A stretch of DNA of 64,000 bases from Candidatus Heimdallarchaeota archaeon (GCA_026702845.1 JADCLS010000004.1:248001-312000); one strand, 5' to 3'. Numbered from the stretch's first letter, positions 19,779 to 29,891 are shown. Translations and numbers: made by a program. Notes: generated by a model from the sequence alone, not told the origin.

Positions 19779-22700
19779 ATGGCCAATCCACCTAGCCTGA
19801 GCAAACTGGTGAAGAAGATCAGAAAACAGGATTTTACTATCACAGAAAACCAGTTTGAGAAGGTGGATAAATTATTACCTCAATTAGATGAATTATCAGC
19901 TGAAAATAAATTTGAGGTCTATCAGGTGCTGGGTATTGCCTATTTCAACGCAAAACATGACAAATGTATTGAATTCCTATTATCTGCTCTACCCATGCTT
20001 GAATCTATTGATACACAGATTGAGTACAATATGATGATTGGAGTTCAACTTGCCAGATCAAAGAAATTTGGTCAAGCAGATGATTATTTCATGAATGCTT
20101 GGTCCTTCCAGCATCTCATTGAACGGGAGGAAGGAATGTATGAATGGGCATGGCAGGACCCAGAAATGGAAAGTTCTGTTACTGAAGAGGATAGATTGGA
20201 GTTATATGATCAAATTATTGATATTTTTGAATTCATCAAGATCAAGGATCTATTCTCATTTATTGAATTTCAGCTACGCATGATAGAGGTCATTATCAAT
20301 ATCCAGAACGGAAATATTGATCAATCACTAATCCAGATTCTTGGATTATTTGATAGTTTTCCAGCATCAATTATTAGTAATTCAGGTAGATTAATGGGGA
20401 AACGTGCTGCTTTGCTTGATCAACAGGAAATTGTATACATCACGGATCTTGGTATATTTTATCATTATCTGGGAGTATGTTACTGGTTATCTAAAGATAT
20501 TGAGAATGCAATAATCAATTTTGAAGAGAGTATCTTCTGTCAAGAAGAGGCTCATTGCCTGGATATCAAGGAGAATTATTTTAACCTGGGTATGATTTAT
20601 TTTGATCAGCAAAAACCCTTAGATGCTTTATCTAATCTGGAGAAAGCATTAGATCTCATAGAAGATCATCCATCTCATCAGGTGAGTATTTTACTTAGTA
20701 TATCCAAAGTATATATCATGCTCAATAATACCGAGAAAGCAGTTGAAATGGCAAAGAAAACAAATTCATTAGCCAAGCAATATGGTAGTGGTATTGAAGT
20801 ATCACTCTCATACTCAGTTATGGGTAGAACACAGCTATATGCTCAACAGTTTGATAATGCTAGACTATCGTTCGAAAATGGGATTCCCCTTAGTGAGGAT
20901 AGATCTACTCTATTGTACTACTTAATCCCACTAGATAGCTTAGAAGATACAGAGCAGCATTTAGAACTACTACAGGATGAGTTACAAGCCTATACATCCG
21001 ATATTATCAGAATGAAATATCTTCTTTCAAAGAATTATATCAACTTTCATTTCCATAATTCATACGATTTGGATGATATTAAGGCAATAATCAATTTACT
21101 ACTCAAACCAGATTGGGGACCAGATGAGTATATCATTCAGGGTTATGCATTACTGATGATACTCGATGCCACATTCAATATAGAGAATATAGAGTATTTT
21201 CTTGATGATTATTACACCAAAAAGCACTCGTACATTTACTCTTATTTCTTAATCAAAAAGCATAATATTCAGATTACCAGTAAGAGTGATGATAAGGTAA
21301 TACAAAGAGTTTTGGATCATTCCTCGGGTGATGTACTTCATGATCTCTATCTATCAACAGTGTATAATGTACCTATCCAGCGATATGCTGCAGAATTAGC
21401 AAATATTCTGAACACACTCAATGAAGAACAGGAAAATGAATTATTCTATCATTTTGCAAAATCTACCTTGAATTCTCTTGACCTTGCAGAACATTTCCTA
21501 TCACAATGCAACATACCTATGCTACTTGAATGTTCTGATTCTTATTTCATTGAGGCCAATATGATGATGGCCATAATTGAGTTAAATCTTTCCAGGGATC
21601 CATTAGATGAGCATGTGGAAAAAGCTGATGAATATATTATGAATTGCTGGAATATGCAAGATACAATGGATAAAAATAATGTACTTGTTGATTGGCCATG
21701 GGATTACGAAGAGGAGAGCATCATTCCTAAAACAAAGAGAATGCAATTATATCAAATGTTAAAGGAGTATATAGATAATGAGGATGTTGAGAATCTTTTT
21801 GATGTGATTGTCTTCCAATTACGGGCCAATGAGATCAGACCATTGATGAGAGAGGGTAAATTTGAGCAGGCTCTTCAAATGAATATGGCATTATTTGATA
21901 ATATGCCTGCCATGGATCATGAAATCATTGCTGATGCAAGATATAATTACAGAGAGCAATATCCCAATTATCATAGCATTGGAATTGAAGTATATGATCA
22001 CAATTATTTCTATTTTCTACTGGGATTGATTTATCACTTCAAATTGGAGTATGAAGATGCAATTATACATTATCATGAGGCAGAATATTATGCTGAGAAA
22101 TATGCCTATTTCAAAGATTTAACTGATATATATTACTCCTTGGCCAATACCTATCTGGGTGCTGGTGATATGGATACTGCTCTTGAATATCAAGAAAAGG
22201 CACTACATATCATAGAAAAGCATGGGGATACAAATGATATTATCTATGCACATATCAGCATGAGTGATTTCAATTATAACAATGATCTATATGTAAATGC
22301 TAGATCATATGCTCAAAAAGCATTGTTACTGGCACAGGAAGATGGTAGTGAACTTCATAAATTCCAGACTCAATACTCAATGGGTAAGGTAGAGCAACGA
22401 ATTGGTGATTTTATCTCTGCTATGACCTACTATGAGGGGTGCCTGAATTGTTCTGGAAAAATCTTTGATATTCAAAAACCCTGGATCCTCAATCAATTAA
22501 TCTTCATTTCAAATGGATTGGGTAATTATGACGATTCAGAGAGATATCTTGCTATATTACATGAATTACCAGGTGATGTTATACCTGCAGTGTATCAATT
22601 ATGCAAAACAGATATGTTACTCAACCAAGGAATAAAAATTGAAACAGAACAGATTCAAGAGATGTTGTCTCTTCTAAATAATCCAGAGATAATGAGACGA

Positions 22701-23039
22701 GAAGCACAGATGATCAGCTATCAGTTGATGAGAATTGATATACTACAGGATGTTCAGGAAATATATTACGAGCTGTTAGTACATAATATTATTCCAAATG
22801 ATAAGGAAGAGAGCAAACATTATATGTTGTATAAACAGCTTCTCACTGGAGAGCAGGTTGATACTGAGAATTATCCAAAGGATACGGTGTCTCAACAAGT
22901 ACTTGAGTTATATCTGGAGCAGGATCTAGTTAATCTGAAAGCAAAATTACTTGAAATCTATGCAGATCAGGTAACCTACATCAAATACTGGAATGAATTA
23001 ATAAGAGAGAAGATGAAATTAAAATCGATAATGGATTGA
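19779..23039 (+). CDS. Large TPR protein with internal duplication
   Basis: 1086 residues, cytoplasmic, almost entirely TPR-like helical hairpins. It is built from two related halves. A block near residue 105 (MNAWSFQ, EWAWQDPE, then RLELYDQ and FIEFQLRMIEV) recurs near residue 625 (MNCWNMQ, DWPWDYEE, RMQLYQM, VIVFQLRANEI). In each half it is followed by classical TPRs such as ENYFNLGMIYFDQQKPLDAL and DIYYSLANTYLGAGDMDTAL. It is likely a scaffold. A TATA-like CTTATATA lies 30 bases before the ATG. Partner unknown. Confidence 0.8.
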   Translation: MANPPSLSKLVKKIRKQDFTITENQFEKVDKLLPQLDELSAENKFEVYQVLGIAYFNAKHDKCIEFLLSALPMLESIDTQIEYNMMIGVQLARSKKFGQADDYFMNAWSFQHLIEREEGMYEWAWQDPEMESSVTEEDRLELYDQIIDIFEFIKIKDLFSFIEFQLRMIEVIINIQNGNIDQSLIQILGLFDSFPASIISNSGRLMGKRAALLDQQEIVYITDLGIFYHYLGVCYWLSKDIENAIINFEESIFCQEEAHCLDIKENYFNLGMIYFDQQKPLDALSNLEKALDLIEDHPSHQVSILLSISKVYIMLNNTEKAVEMAKKTNSLAKQYGSGIEVSLSYSVMGRTQLYAQQFDNARLSFENGIPLSEDRSTLLYYLIPLDSLEDTEQHLELLQDELQAYTSDIIRMKYLLSKNYINFHFHNSYDLDDIKAIINLLLKPDWGPDEYIIQGYALLMILDATFNIENIEYFLDDYYTKKHSYIYSYFLIKKHNIQITSKSDDKVIQRVLDHSSGDVLHDLYLSTVYNVPIQRYAAELANILNTLNEEQENELFYHFAKSTLNSLDLAEHFLSQCNIPMLLECSDSYFIEANMMMAIIELNLSRDPLDEHVEKADEYIMNCWNMQDTMDKNNVLVDWPWDYEEESIIPKTKRMQLYQMLKEYIDNEDVENLFDVIVFQLRANEIRPLMREGKFEQALQMNMALFDNMPAMDHEIIADARYNYREQYPNYHSIGIEVYDHNYFYFLLGLIYHFKLEYEDAIIHYHEAEYYAEKYAYFKDLTDIYYSLANTYLGAGDMDTALEYQEKALHIIEKHGDTNDIIYAHISMSDFNYNNDLYVNARSYAQKALLLAQEDGSELHKFQTQYSMGKVEQRIGDFISAMTYYEGCLNCSGKIFDIQKPWILNQLIFISNGLGNYDDSERYLAILHELPGDVIPAVYQLCKTDMLLNQGIKIETEQIQEMLSLLNNPEIMRREAQMISYQLMRIDILQDVQEIYYELLVHNIIPNDKEESKHYMLYKQLLTGEQVDTENYPKDTVSQQVLELYLEQDLVNLKAKLLEIYADQVTYIKYWNELIREKMKLKSIMD

Positions 23040-23097
23040 ATTAATTATAAGTTTATTTGATTGATAATAATTCTGGTGGAGGGAGAAAGGACTGTCT

Positions 23098-23226
23098 CTA
23101 ATTAAACAATTCTTGGACATCAGTCTCTCCCAATATTGAACCTGTTACTCTTGTATCAATGTGTCCGGGGTAACCAAATGAGACAGTAGATATAAATCCC
23201 ATCCTTCCAGGAATGAATGAGATAGC
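23098..23226 (-). pseudogene. Unrecognised gene 3'-end remnant
   Basis: The ~300-base gap 23040-23339 contains one coding-like minus-strand segment: SFIPGRMGFISTVSFGYPGH, continuing IDTRVTGSILGETDVQELFN and a stop. It has an in-frame stop directly upstream and only an internal Met. It may be the tail of a lost gene; family unknown. Nothing else is seen in the gap. Confidence 0.3.
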
Positions 23227-23339
23227 TTAGAAACATGATATCGAACTGATTTTTGCTGTATTTCTCATTGTTCCTCCACAACTCAATCCTCAAGTAGAGG
23301 CATTGAAGTCTAATGATCTGTAAGCTCTACACTACGAAA

Positions 23340-25151
23340 TCAAATCTTTTTTCCAGTATCATATTTACTAAGAAGTAAATCTATATCTTCACCCAAATCA
23401 TCAATACCCACAATCTTCCTTATTAAACTAATAAAGGTCTTCTTAATTCTAACCAATCCATTCCATAGAAATCCTGGAATAAATATCATCCGTTTGAATA
23501 GATTCTTAATTTTTTGATGTATAACCTTGGATTCAAGGGTTTGTGAGCGTTTGATAAAAATGAATAGGAACCCGATTACTAATAATCCAACAATTTTAAG
23601 AATTATAGAAAAAATAGATTCAATAGGTGAAATCCCGGTAGAGGAAAAAATTGAATCAATATTAGTATTCTCGCTTAAGGAAAAATTTAATTCATCTGAT
23701 ATCGTTATCATTAATGATAAAATGCTAGAATAATTACTTTCTCCACACTCAGTTGTTGCAGTAATTTTATATGAGTAAAGATTTCCTAGGTGTACTGTAT
23801 TATCGGTAAAATTGAGGGTTATTACAGTGCTTAACATGATAAAGGTCTCATTATTAATTGATCGATATACATTATACCCCAAAATTGCAACATTTCCACT
23901 TATTTTTGGTTCAGACCATAATAGTCGAATTTGAGATTGAACATGTTCAATTATCAAAATTACTGGTTCACTTGGAAGAATAGCTAAGCCCATATCATTT
24001 ATTATCCAGCTAAAATTATCAATAATGCTTTGTCTTGCCATAGAGTTAGTATATTTTGCTTCTGTATCAAAAATCACACCAGTTTGTAAAGAGAGCTGAG
24101 ACCATCCTTCAAGTAATTTATCGTAGTTTATTATTGATAATGCAGAATTTCCTTTGAAAATGTCATGCATATCAGTAACACTCGAGACATTCCATGACGA
24201 CAGATCTTGATTAAATGAGCTGGCATTAAAAAACATCCAACTCATATCAGTAACTCTTGAGACATCCCATGAAGAGAGATCTTGATTAAATGAGCTAGCA
24301 TTAAAAAACATACCGGACATATCAGTAACACTCGAGACATTCCATGAAGAGAGATCTTGATTAAATGAGCTAGCATTAAAAAACATCCAACTCATATCAG
24401 TAACTCTTGAGACATCCCATGAAGAGAGATCCTGATTGAACAGATAATTATTAAAGAACATACTACTCATATCATTTACACTTGAGATATCCCATGACGA
24501 CAGATCTTGGTTAAATTGAATGGAATTAGCGAACATTCCCTCCATATCAGTGACATTTGAAACTTTCCATGACGAGAGATCTTGATTAAACGTAATGGAA
24601 CTAGCGAACATATACCTCATATCAGTTACGTTTGATACATCCCACAAATTTAATTGACCTGTACTTCCTAGATTAGAACAACCGTGAAATGCTGCAAACA
24701 TATTTGAAGTTTCTGATAAATCTAATGAATCAGTTGCTGTTAATTCCAAATTTTCGCACCCAAAGAAAAAACCACCATTATTCCCCATTCGAATACCTCC
24801 CCACTGAGAGATCTCAAGAATTTTTAATCTGTCTCCTCCATTATTGAAACTCCAACCTATTAGGATCCCATCTATAGTTACTGTATATATTCCTGGTGAG
24901 GTGTAGGAATGCTCTGCATTCCCATTTATGACTGTCTCACTCTGACCATCGCCCCAATCCACATAAAAATTATATGATCCGTTAAATATAAGTGGTAATT
25001 TGATGTGCTTACTAGGACTTGATCCAACACTCAATTCTTCAGTATTCCAGACAGATACGAAAGTATCTACAGATATTTCCGCAGAAAAGGAGGGTTCTAG
25101 ATAAATCATAGATGAAATCAGTAATAGTGTAACAATCAATGAATACCTCAT
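23340..25151 (-). CDS. BspA-like (DUF285) surface protein with PKD-like and Fn3-like domains
   Basis: 603 residues with a signal peptide (LIVTLLLISSMIYL). Residues ~40-90 resemble a PKD domain (FYVDWGDGQSE ... SPGIYTVTI). Residues ~145-335 hold about eight ~24-residue repeats of the BspA/DUF285 type (SSFNQDLSSWDVSxVTDMSxMFF). Then follows a fibronectin-III-like domain (IRLLWSEPKISGNVAILGYN) and a membrane helix near residue 515-535 (IILKIVGLLVIGFLFIFI), with a ~65-residue basic cytoplasmic tail. This family is typical of surface proteins of anaerobes and some archaea and is thought to mediate binding. Confidence 0.85.
   Translation of the reverse strand: MRYSLIVTLLLISSMIYLEPSFSAEISVDTFVSVWNTEELSVGSSPSKHIKLPLIFNGSYNFYVDWGDGQSETVINGNAEHSYTSPGIYTVTIDGILIGWSFNNGGDRLKILEISQWGGIRMGNNGGFFFGCENLELTATDSLDLSETSNMFAAFHGCSNLGSTGQLNLWDVSNVTDMRYMFASSITFNQDLSSWKVSNVTDMEGMFANSIQFNQDLSSWDISSVNDMSSMFFNNYLFNQDLSSWDVSRVTDMSWMFFNASSFNQDLSSWNVSSVTDMSGMFFNASSFNQDLSSWDVSRVTDMSWMFFNASSFNQDLSSWNVSSVTDMHDIFKGNSALSIINYDKLLEGWSQLSLQTGVIFDTEAKYTNSMARQSIIDNFSWIINDMGLAILPSEPVILIIEHVQSQIRLLWSEPKISGNVAILGYNVYRSINNETFIMLSTVITLNFTDNTVHLGNLYSYKITATTECGESNYSSILSLMITISDELNFSLSENTNIDSIFSSTGISPIESIFSIILKIVGLLVIGFLFIFIKRSQTLESKVIHQKIKNLFKRMIFIPGFLWNGLVRIKKTFISLIRKIVGIDDLGEDIDLLLSKYDTGKKI
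24160..24480 (-). repeat. Nearly identical tandem DNA repeats within the BspA-like gene
   Basis: Units of about 60 bases encode the DUF285 repeats. Pairs of units recur as 120-base blocks with almost no substitutions (the segments around 24235-24295 and 24355-24415 are nearly identical). This points to recent expansion or gene conversion. Confidence 0.8.
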
Positions 25152-25438
25152 TAAGAAAGATCTTTCTATAAAGGTATATATAATTTTGTTTGAAATATCA
25201 CCCTTAATTGGAATCTCAATTAAATAATCGTGTCATTGATGTAACTTGCATTGTATGTACAAAACGTGTTATGAGCGATATCAAATCTGACCTTTTAGGT
25301 AATTTATTGTCAATTTTATTGAGATAATAGTACTCCATCTTAATTTAGTTAATAATTCTTCACTGTATAACTTATTCTTGAGTATTTGGTTTGAATTCAT
25401 TTTTAATCATTCCTGTGCTTCAAGTTGGAGCTAAAGAA

Positions 25439-25657
25439 TCAATCGTGCATGGTAATCGTATCACCCAGATATGAACCATATATATCAAAATATACAATCC
25501 TGCTATGGCCAAAATGTTCCACTGGATACGCACCAATTTGATCATCTACATTTTGTTCACATGTTGCTTTCAGCTCAGCTCTTGACAAAGTTATTGAATC
25601 ACAACGGTTACAAATATCGCATCCAAGTGTTCTAATAGTAATTATTTCCTCTTCCAT
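25439..25657 (-). CDS. Small zinc-binding-like protein downstream of ligA
   Basis: 72 residues. The motif GCDICNRCD near the N-terminus is a Cys-x2-Cys-x2-Cys cluster, with a further Cys in KATCEQN. It starts six bases after the ligA stop and is in the same direction, so it is probably co-transcribed. Family not recognised. Confidence 0.6.
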   Translation of the reverse strand: MEEEIITIRTLGCDICNRCDSITLSRAELKATCEQNVDDQIGAYPVEHFGHSRIVYFDIYGSYLGDTITMHD

Positions 25658-25663
25658 ACATTA

Positions 25664-27517
25664 TCACTCATAAAAGTAATCCTCAAAACTGGCATGTTGT
25701 ACTTCTTTATCCCCCATGGATAATAGTTCATCCCAACTCAATACTTTGATTCCCAATTTCTCTGCTTTCTCCAGTTTTTTAGGTCCTGCCTTGTCTCCAG
25801 CCACCAAGAATTTAAGATTACCACTGATACTGCTACTCCAAGTGTAGCCCATATCTTTTACTTTCTGCTGGATCTGTGTTTTGTTGAAACCCTCAATTTT
25901 TCCTGTGACATACACATTACCTCTATCTCCCTTGGTTTTTGATTGAGCATATTGAATGCTGATTTTGTCCAATAATTTATCGATCATGACATCCTTAAGT
26001 CCCTCAACAATGAATATTGCAGTTATATCAGAAATTCCCTCTAGTTGTATCAATTCTGATACACTAGCCTGTCTCAAATCATCAATACTGGAATATTTAT
26101 CAGCCAGATCTCTCCCCATGGAATTGCCCAACTGAGGGATTCCCAAACCACTCAAGAATGTTCCAAATTCCATTTTTCTTGATTTCTCAAGATTATCATA
26201 TATCTTCTCCCCATTTTTACCTAGCATATTAACCAACTCCTGTCTTCCTAGATCATAAAGATCGATAAAATGTTTAATATATTTTCCGTATAGTTTTTCT
26301 ATAGATTTGGGCCCCAATCCCTTGATATCTGCATTTTTTATCCAGTGATTGATAGATGCAAGGTCTCTTTCCTCGCAATTCTCTCCAGTACAGAGCAGAT
26401 TCACCCCCTCTCTCCTAAGAGATGCCCCACAACTGCAACTATTAGGAAATGAATAGTCATTCTTCCCCTTCTCCTCCACCTTGATGATCTTGGGTATTAC
26501 ATCACCAGATCGTTCAACAAGAACAGTATCTCCAGTGGCAATATTCATCTCCGCTAGAAACTCAGCATTATGCAATGTGGCTCTTGATATCCTTGCACCT
26601 GCGACCTCCACTGGCTCAAGCTCCGTCACTGGGGTTAATACTCCTGTCCTCCCTACTTGCCAGGTGATCGCATTAATAGTAGTAATGGATCCCCTAGAAG
26701 GAAATTTCAGGGCTATCTGCCACTTGGGATGATGAGACGTGGATCCAGCTTCTTCTCTGTCCTCAAACCTGTTATACTTAAACATCACACCGTCCAGCTC
26801 AAAATCTAATTCATCTCTCTTTTCAGCAATTTTATCATAACTCACTTGGATATTTTTTGTCAGACCGAGATCCGCTGTTACAAAACCCCATTTCTGCAGA
26901 ATCTCGATCTGATCCATCAATGTGGCATTAAGGCCCTCTATACCAAAAGCCATGAAATGTAATTCTCTCTCCTTTAATATCGTGGGATCCTTTTGTTTCA
27001 AACTACCTGTTGCCAAATTCCGTGGACTGCTATATTCTGGATACTTCGCTTTCAACCGGTTGAATTCTGAAATGCACATGTATCCCTCTCCACGAATATT
27101 CACTCTTTCCTTTACAGGAATGGTTTTGGGAATATCTCGTATGAAGTAGGCAGCCAGGGTCACATCATCTCCTGTGTTCCCATTTCCCCTGGTTGCTGCC
27201 TGCTCCAACCTCCCACCATAATAATTCAGGCTCAGGGAAAAGCCATCAATTTTGTACCCCATTATGATTTCCTTTTCCCTGGCCCATATCTCGACCTCCT
27301 CCATTGTTTTTGCTTTCTGACATGAGAGCATAGGTGGATTGTGCTCCACCTTACCTCCCTCAGACCCCACTAAGTAGAGTACTGGATGTTCAGGGTTGAG
27401 TTCCCTCAATTCCTCCTCCAGAGCATCATACTGCGCATCAGTGATCACCGGTTGACCATCGTAGTATGCACGACGATGTTTGATGACCATTGACTCCAGT
27501 TCTTGTTCCCTTGTCAT
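25664..27517 (-). CDS. ligA: NAD+-dependent DNA ligase
   Basis: 617 residues, slightly shorter than the usual ~670. The adenylation motif is KIDG (Lys89), followed by TRGNGNTGDDVT, which is diagnostic of LigA. A four-cysteine zinc finger (CSCG ... LLCTGENC), helix-hairpin-helix repeats (IKGLGPKSIEKLY and following) and a C-terminal BRCT domain (~525-600) are in the standard order. The N-terminal Ia domain, with its two Tyr-bearing segment HRRAYYDGQPVITDAQYD, is present, so NAD+ use is expected. It seals nicks during replication and repair. Archaea normally use ATP-dependent ligase, so a LigA here is more typical of acquired or element-borne genes. Promoter with the shared two-box element lies at 27541-27583. 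Confidence 0.95.
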   Translation of the reverse strand: MTREQELESMVIKHRRAYYDGQPVITDAQYDALEEELRELNPEHPVLYLVGSEGGKVEHNPPMLSCQKAKTMEEVEIWAREKEIIMGYKIDGFSLSLNYYGGRLEQAATRGNGNTGDDVTLAAYFIRDIPKTIPVKERVNIRGEGYMCISEFNRLKAKYPEYSSPRNLATGSLKQKDPTILKERELHFMAFGIEGLNATLMDQIEILQKWGFVTADLGLTKNIQVSYDKIAEKRDELDFELDGVMFKYNRFEDREEAGSTSHHPKWQIALKFPSRGSITTINAITWQVGRTGVLTPVTELEPVEVAGARISRATLHNAEFLAEMNIATGDTVLVERSGDVIPKIIKVEEKGKNDYSFPNSCSCGASLRREGVNLLCTGENCEERDLASINHWIKNADIKGLGPKSIEKLYGKYIKHFIDLYDLGRQELVNMLGKNGEKIYDNLEKSRKMEFGTFLSGLGIPQLGNSMGRDLADKYSSIDDLRQASVSELIQLEGISDITAIFIVEGLKDVMIDKLLDKISIQYAQSKTKGDRGNVYVTGKIEGFNKTQIQQKVKDMGYTWSSSISGNLKFLVAGDKAGPKKLEKAEKLGIKVLSWDELLSMGDKEVQHASFEDYFYE

Positions 27518-27540
27518 AAGATATACAAAGTATAGATTTG

Positions 27541-27583
27541 AATATAAACTATGCTCTCAGACTGAGAGTAGGCTAAAAGTGAA
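27541..27583 (-). promoter_or_regulatory. ligA promoter with TTCACTTTTA / ACTCTC upstream element
   Basis: On the minus strand: TTCACTTTTA, four bases, ACTCTC, and TTTATATT beginning 35 bases after the first box. The ATG is 31 bases after the first T of the TATA box (leaderless geometry). A second TCACTTAT copy lies just upstream (27585-27593). The dpdA promoter has the same boxes at the same spacing. Confidence 0.7.
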
Positions 27584-27654
27584 CATAAGTGAGAGTACAT
27601 CGAATGTATTAGAGTTTGAGTAGAACTTAAATACTTATATAAGATAAGTACACT

Positions 27655-28011
27655 ATGGAAAAAGTGGATATAACATCAATGAAGGAAGTGGAGAATTTTC
27701 TCATTGAAAGTAATCTACGTAATGATTTGGTGGAATTGGACACATTAAAAAGAAGAGTAAAACATTTAGAAGAAAAGATAATGAGTAGTAAATTATTCTT
27801 GATCAATCGCATGAGAGATACACAAATCAAAGAGATAGATCTAGGAGACGGATATTATGTCAGTTTACGAAAGGGTTCAGAACAAAAAAGAATCTCATTA
27901 AGTGATATAGAGGCATATCATCCTGAAATCCTGGAGAAAATTCAAGATATAATAAAAACAGTTCAAGTGAATCCCTCTGTACAGATTAAGTATAAACCAC
28001 CTATTGATTAG
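27655..28011 (+). CDS. Small coiled-coil protein, unknown
   Basis: 118 residues. Residues ~25-45 (LVELDTLKRRVKHLEEKIMS) are a leucine-heptad coiled coil. The rest is mixed, with GDGYYVSLRKGSEQKRISLS and a helical segment before a short basic tail. It is divergent from ligA. A CTTATATA box lies ~30 bases before the ATG. Function not recognised. Confidence 0.6.
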   Translation: MEKVDITSMKEVENFLIESNLRNDLVELDTLKRRVKHLEEKIMSSKLFLINRMRDTQIKEIDLGDGYYVSLRKGSEQKRISLSDIEAYHPEILEKIQDIIKTVQVNPSVQIKYKPPID

Positions 28012-28032
28012 AACAGATCAATTATCACAGTA

Positions 28033-28629
28033 TTACTTTACGGACTTGATATGCTTGCATTCCTGTTTTCTGAATGTGTATGAGGGACAGCTACAACTAT
28101 ACTCTCCATTTGTTAGTGTGACTTTGTACTTTGGGGTTACCCCTTTCTTTGGTGTACCCTCCACTTCCCAAGTCTGGATTTTCTCTAATCCTTGAGATTG
28201 TGGCTGAGCTGCCAAACCTATACCACTGAAGTACTCATCAATATTCCGGTTTCCCAGTGCTTGCTTATTGATGGTCATCTCAAAGCTATCATATTGATCC
28301 ACAGTGAACAATAATCGCTTACTGGTCTTGAATTCCTTAGAAATTGTGGTACTGGGTGGATAAGTCCTATTCTTATCCATAAATTTCACAGCATAATCGG
28401 TCAGATATGATTTAACACCATTTTTATCCGTTTTCTTCAGAGCGTTTTTAATAACCAAGAAATACTCGGATTTTACTATCTGCCGATCAATATCCTCCAC
28501 ATATTCTCTGCTCTTGAGTACGACCACACAATGCTCAGCCACATCCTGAGTGCTCGATAATTTACTTGTTGTAAAAGTTTCTGGATTTATGAAAAATCCC
28601 CAATTATTCTTATCTACCTGTATTTTCAT
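28033..28629 (-). CDS. SWIM zinc-finger protein
   Basis: 198 residues. The C-terminus has CSCPSYTFRKQECKHI, a complete SWIM CxCxnCxH zinc motif, in the last ~25 residues and preceded by the usual beta strands (KYKVTLTNGEY). SWIM domains bind DNA or protein partners; here the N-terminal ~150 residues are unrecognised. The gene converges on 27655-28011. The shared two-box promoter element lies upstream (28668-28705). Confidence 0.75.
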   Translation of the reverse strand: MKIQVDKNNWGFFINPETFTTSKLSSTQDVAEHCVVVLKSREYVEDIDRQIVKSEYFLVIKNALKKTDKNGVKSYLTDYAVKFMDKNRTYPPSTTISKEFKTSKRLLFTVDQYDSFEMTINKQALGNRNIDEYFSGIGLAAQPQSQGLEKIQTWEVEGTPKKGVTPKYKVTLTNGEYSCSCPSYTFRKQECKHIKSVK

Positions 28630-28667
28630 ACCTCACACCTATTGGTACACTTGATATAGCATATCTG

Positions 28668-28705
28668 GATATAAACTTACCTTGGAGAGAAAATTATAAG
28701 TGAAT
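28668..28705 (-). promoter_or_regulatory. Promoter of SWIM gene with the shared element
   Basis: On the minus strand: TTCACTTATA, then TCTCTC one helical turn on, then TTTATATC. The ATG follows ~46 bases after the TATA start, so a short leader is possible. Confidence 0.5.
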
Positions 28706-28765
28706 TATTCAGTTATAGTTTACCCCAGTTAATCTTTATATTTCACTAACATTTTTATTTATCCA

Positions 28766-29839
28766 ATGGATGGTCTGACCACACTTACCTTTGAATTACG
28801 ATTGCTTGGTTGTGATGTGTCAAATATCGAGTATCGGTGGCATGAGGAATTGAGATTTCTTGATCTATCTGATCTTGATCTGGAATATATTCCATTCATC
28901 TCAATCGCTGCTATCAAGCCATTATTACTAAGCCTCAAATCAAATAAATTAAAGATTCTTCCTCAAGAGGTCAAGGATTTTACTCATCTAGAATTTCTTG
29001 ATCTTGGAGAAAATCAATTATCTACCCTACCACCAGAGATTGGTCAACTAGAGTTAAAGATTTTGTACATCGATAATAATCAGATTATTCAGCTTCCCGA
29101 AGCAGTAGGAGATATTCCCCTTGATGAAATATATCTTGATTGGGATAAAATTGATGAATTACCAGAAAAATTAGCTAAGAAAATTAAATATCTTAATCTT
29201 AAGGATATGAATATGGGCCACATACGTCCAGATATTGATAAAATGACTAACTTGAGAAAATTGGATCTTGCTGGAAATAATCTCTCTCAGATTTGTGCAA
29301 TTCAATCATTAATCCATCTTGATACTCTATCTCTGGGTTATCTTGGAAATGATTTTGCCAATAGAATTCGACATCTGTCATGCTTGTCCTCCTTGGTTCA
29401 TCTACAAATTTTAAAGGTGAGTAGTATAGGATTACGTGAGATCAATTGCGTACTTCCTTCACTTAGGGTGTTACATGCAGGAATGAATGAGATTTCTCAT
29501 CTTGATATTACTGATTTACCCCTTCTCAAAGAATGTTATGCTCATAATAATCAAATAAAACGATTTGTTGGTCATGAAAATGTGGAAATAGTGGATCTTA
29601 GCTTCAATAATCTATCTATGTTTCCTGATCCCTCTTTACTCACTGGGGTTAAAAAATTAATATTGAGAAAAAACCGGATAAGGCATATTCCAAAGAAGAT
29701 TATTTTTATGCAGGCCTTGGAAGAATTGGATCTGGAACACAATAAAGTCATAAAAATTCCTGAGGAGTTGAAATTGTTGCCAAATCTTAAAAAAATTGTA
29801 CTTCGAGGCAATCCAATATATTCAAATCGGATTGCATAA
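28766..29839 (+). CDS. Leucine-rich-repeat protein
   Basis: 357 residues, no signal peptide or membrane segment. About a dozen LRRs of 21-24 residues run through the protein (LEFLDLGENQLSTLPPEI; LRKLDLAGNNLSQI; LEELDLEHNKVIKIPEEL). It is probably a cytoplasmic protein-binding scaffold. It resembles the LRR protein at 54566-55249 at its N-terminus (LELxLLGxD...LEYIPF.SI.AI.P). TTTATATT lies 31 bases before the ATG. Confidence 0.8.
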   Translation: MDGLTTLTFELRLLGCDVSNIEYRWHEELRFLDLSDLDLEYIPFISIAAIKPLLLSLKSNKLKILPQEVKDFTHLEFLDLGENQLSTLPPEIGQLELKILYIDNNQIIQLPEAVGDIPLDEIYLDWDKIDELPEKLAKKIKYLNLKDMNMGHIRPDIDKMTNLRKLDLAGNNLSQICAIQSLIHLDTLSLGYLGNDFANRIRHLSCLSSLVHLQILKVSSIGLREINCVLPSLRVLHAGMNEISHLDITDLPLLKECYAHNNQIKRFVGHENVEIVDLSFNNLSMFPDPSLLTGVKKLILRKNRIRHIPKKIIFMQALEELDLEHNKVIKIPEELKLLPNLKKIVLRGNPIYSNRIA

Positions 29840-29891
29840 AAAATTAAATACTGCTTTTTATTCAGTTTTTCTTCGCTTGATAATAACTTAT

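Noticed and set aside
24160..24480. Regular repeats resembling a CRISPR array
   Set aside because: The repeats are in frame inside a coding gene, encode DUF285 units and have no unique spacers. No CRISPR array was seen anywhere in the window.
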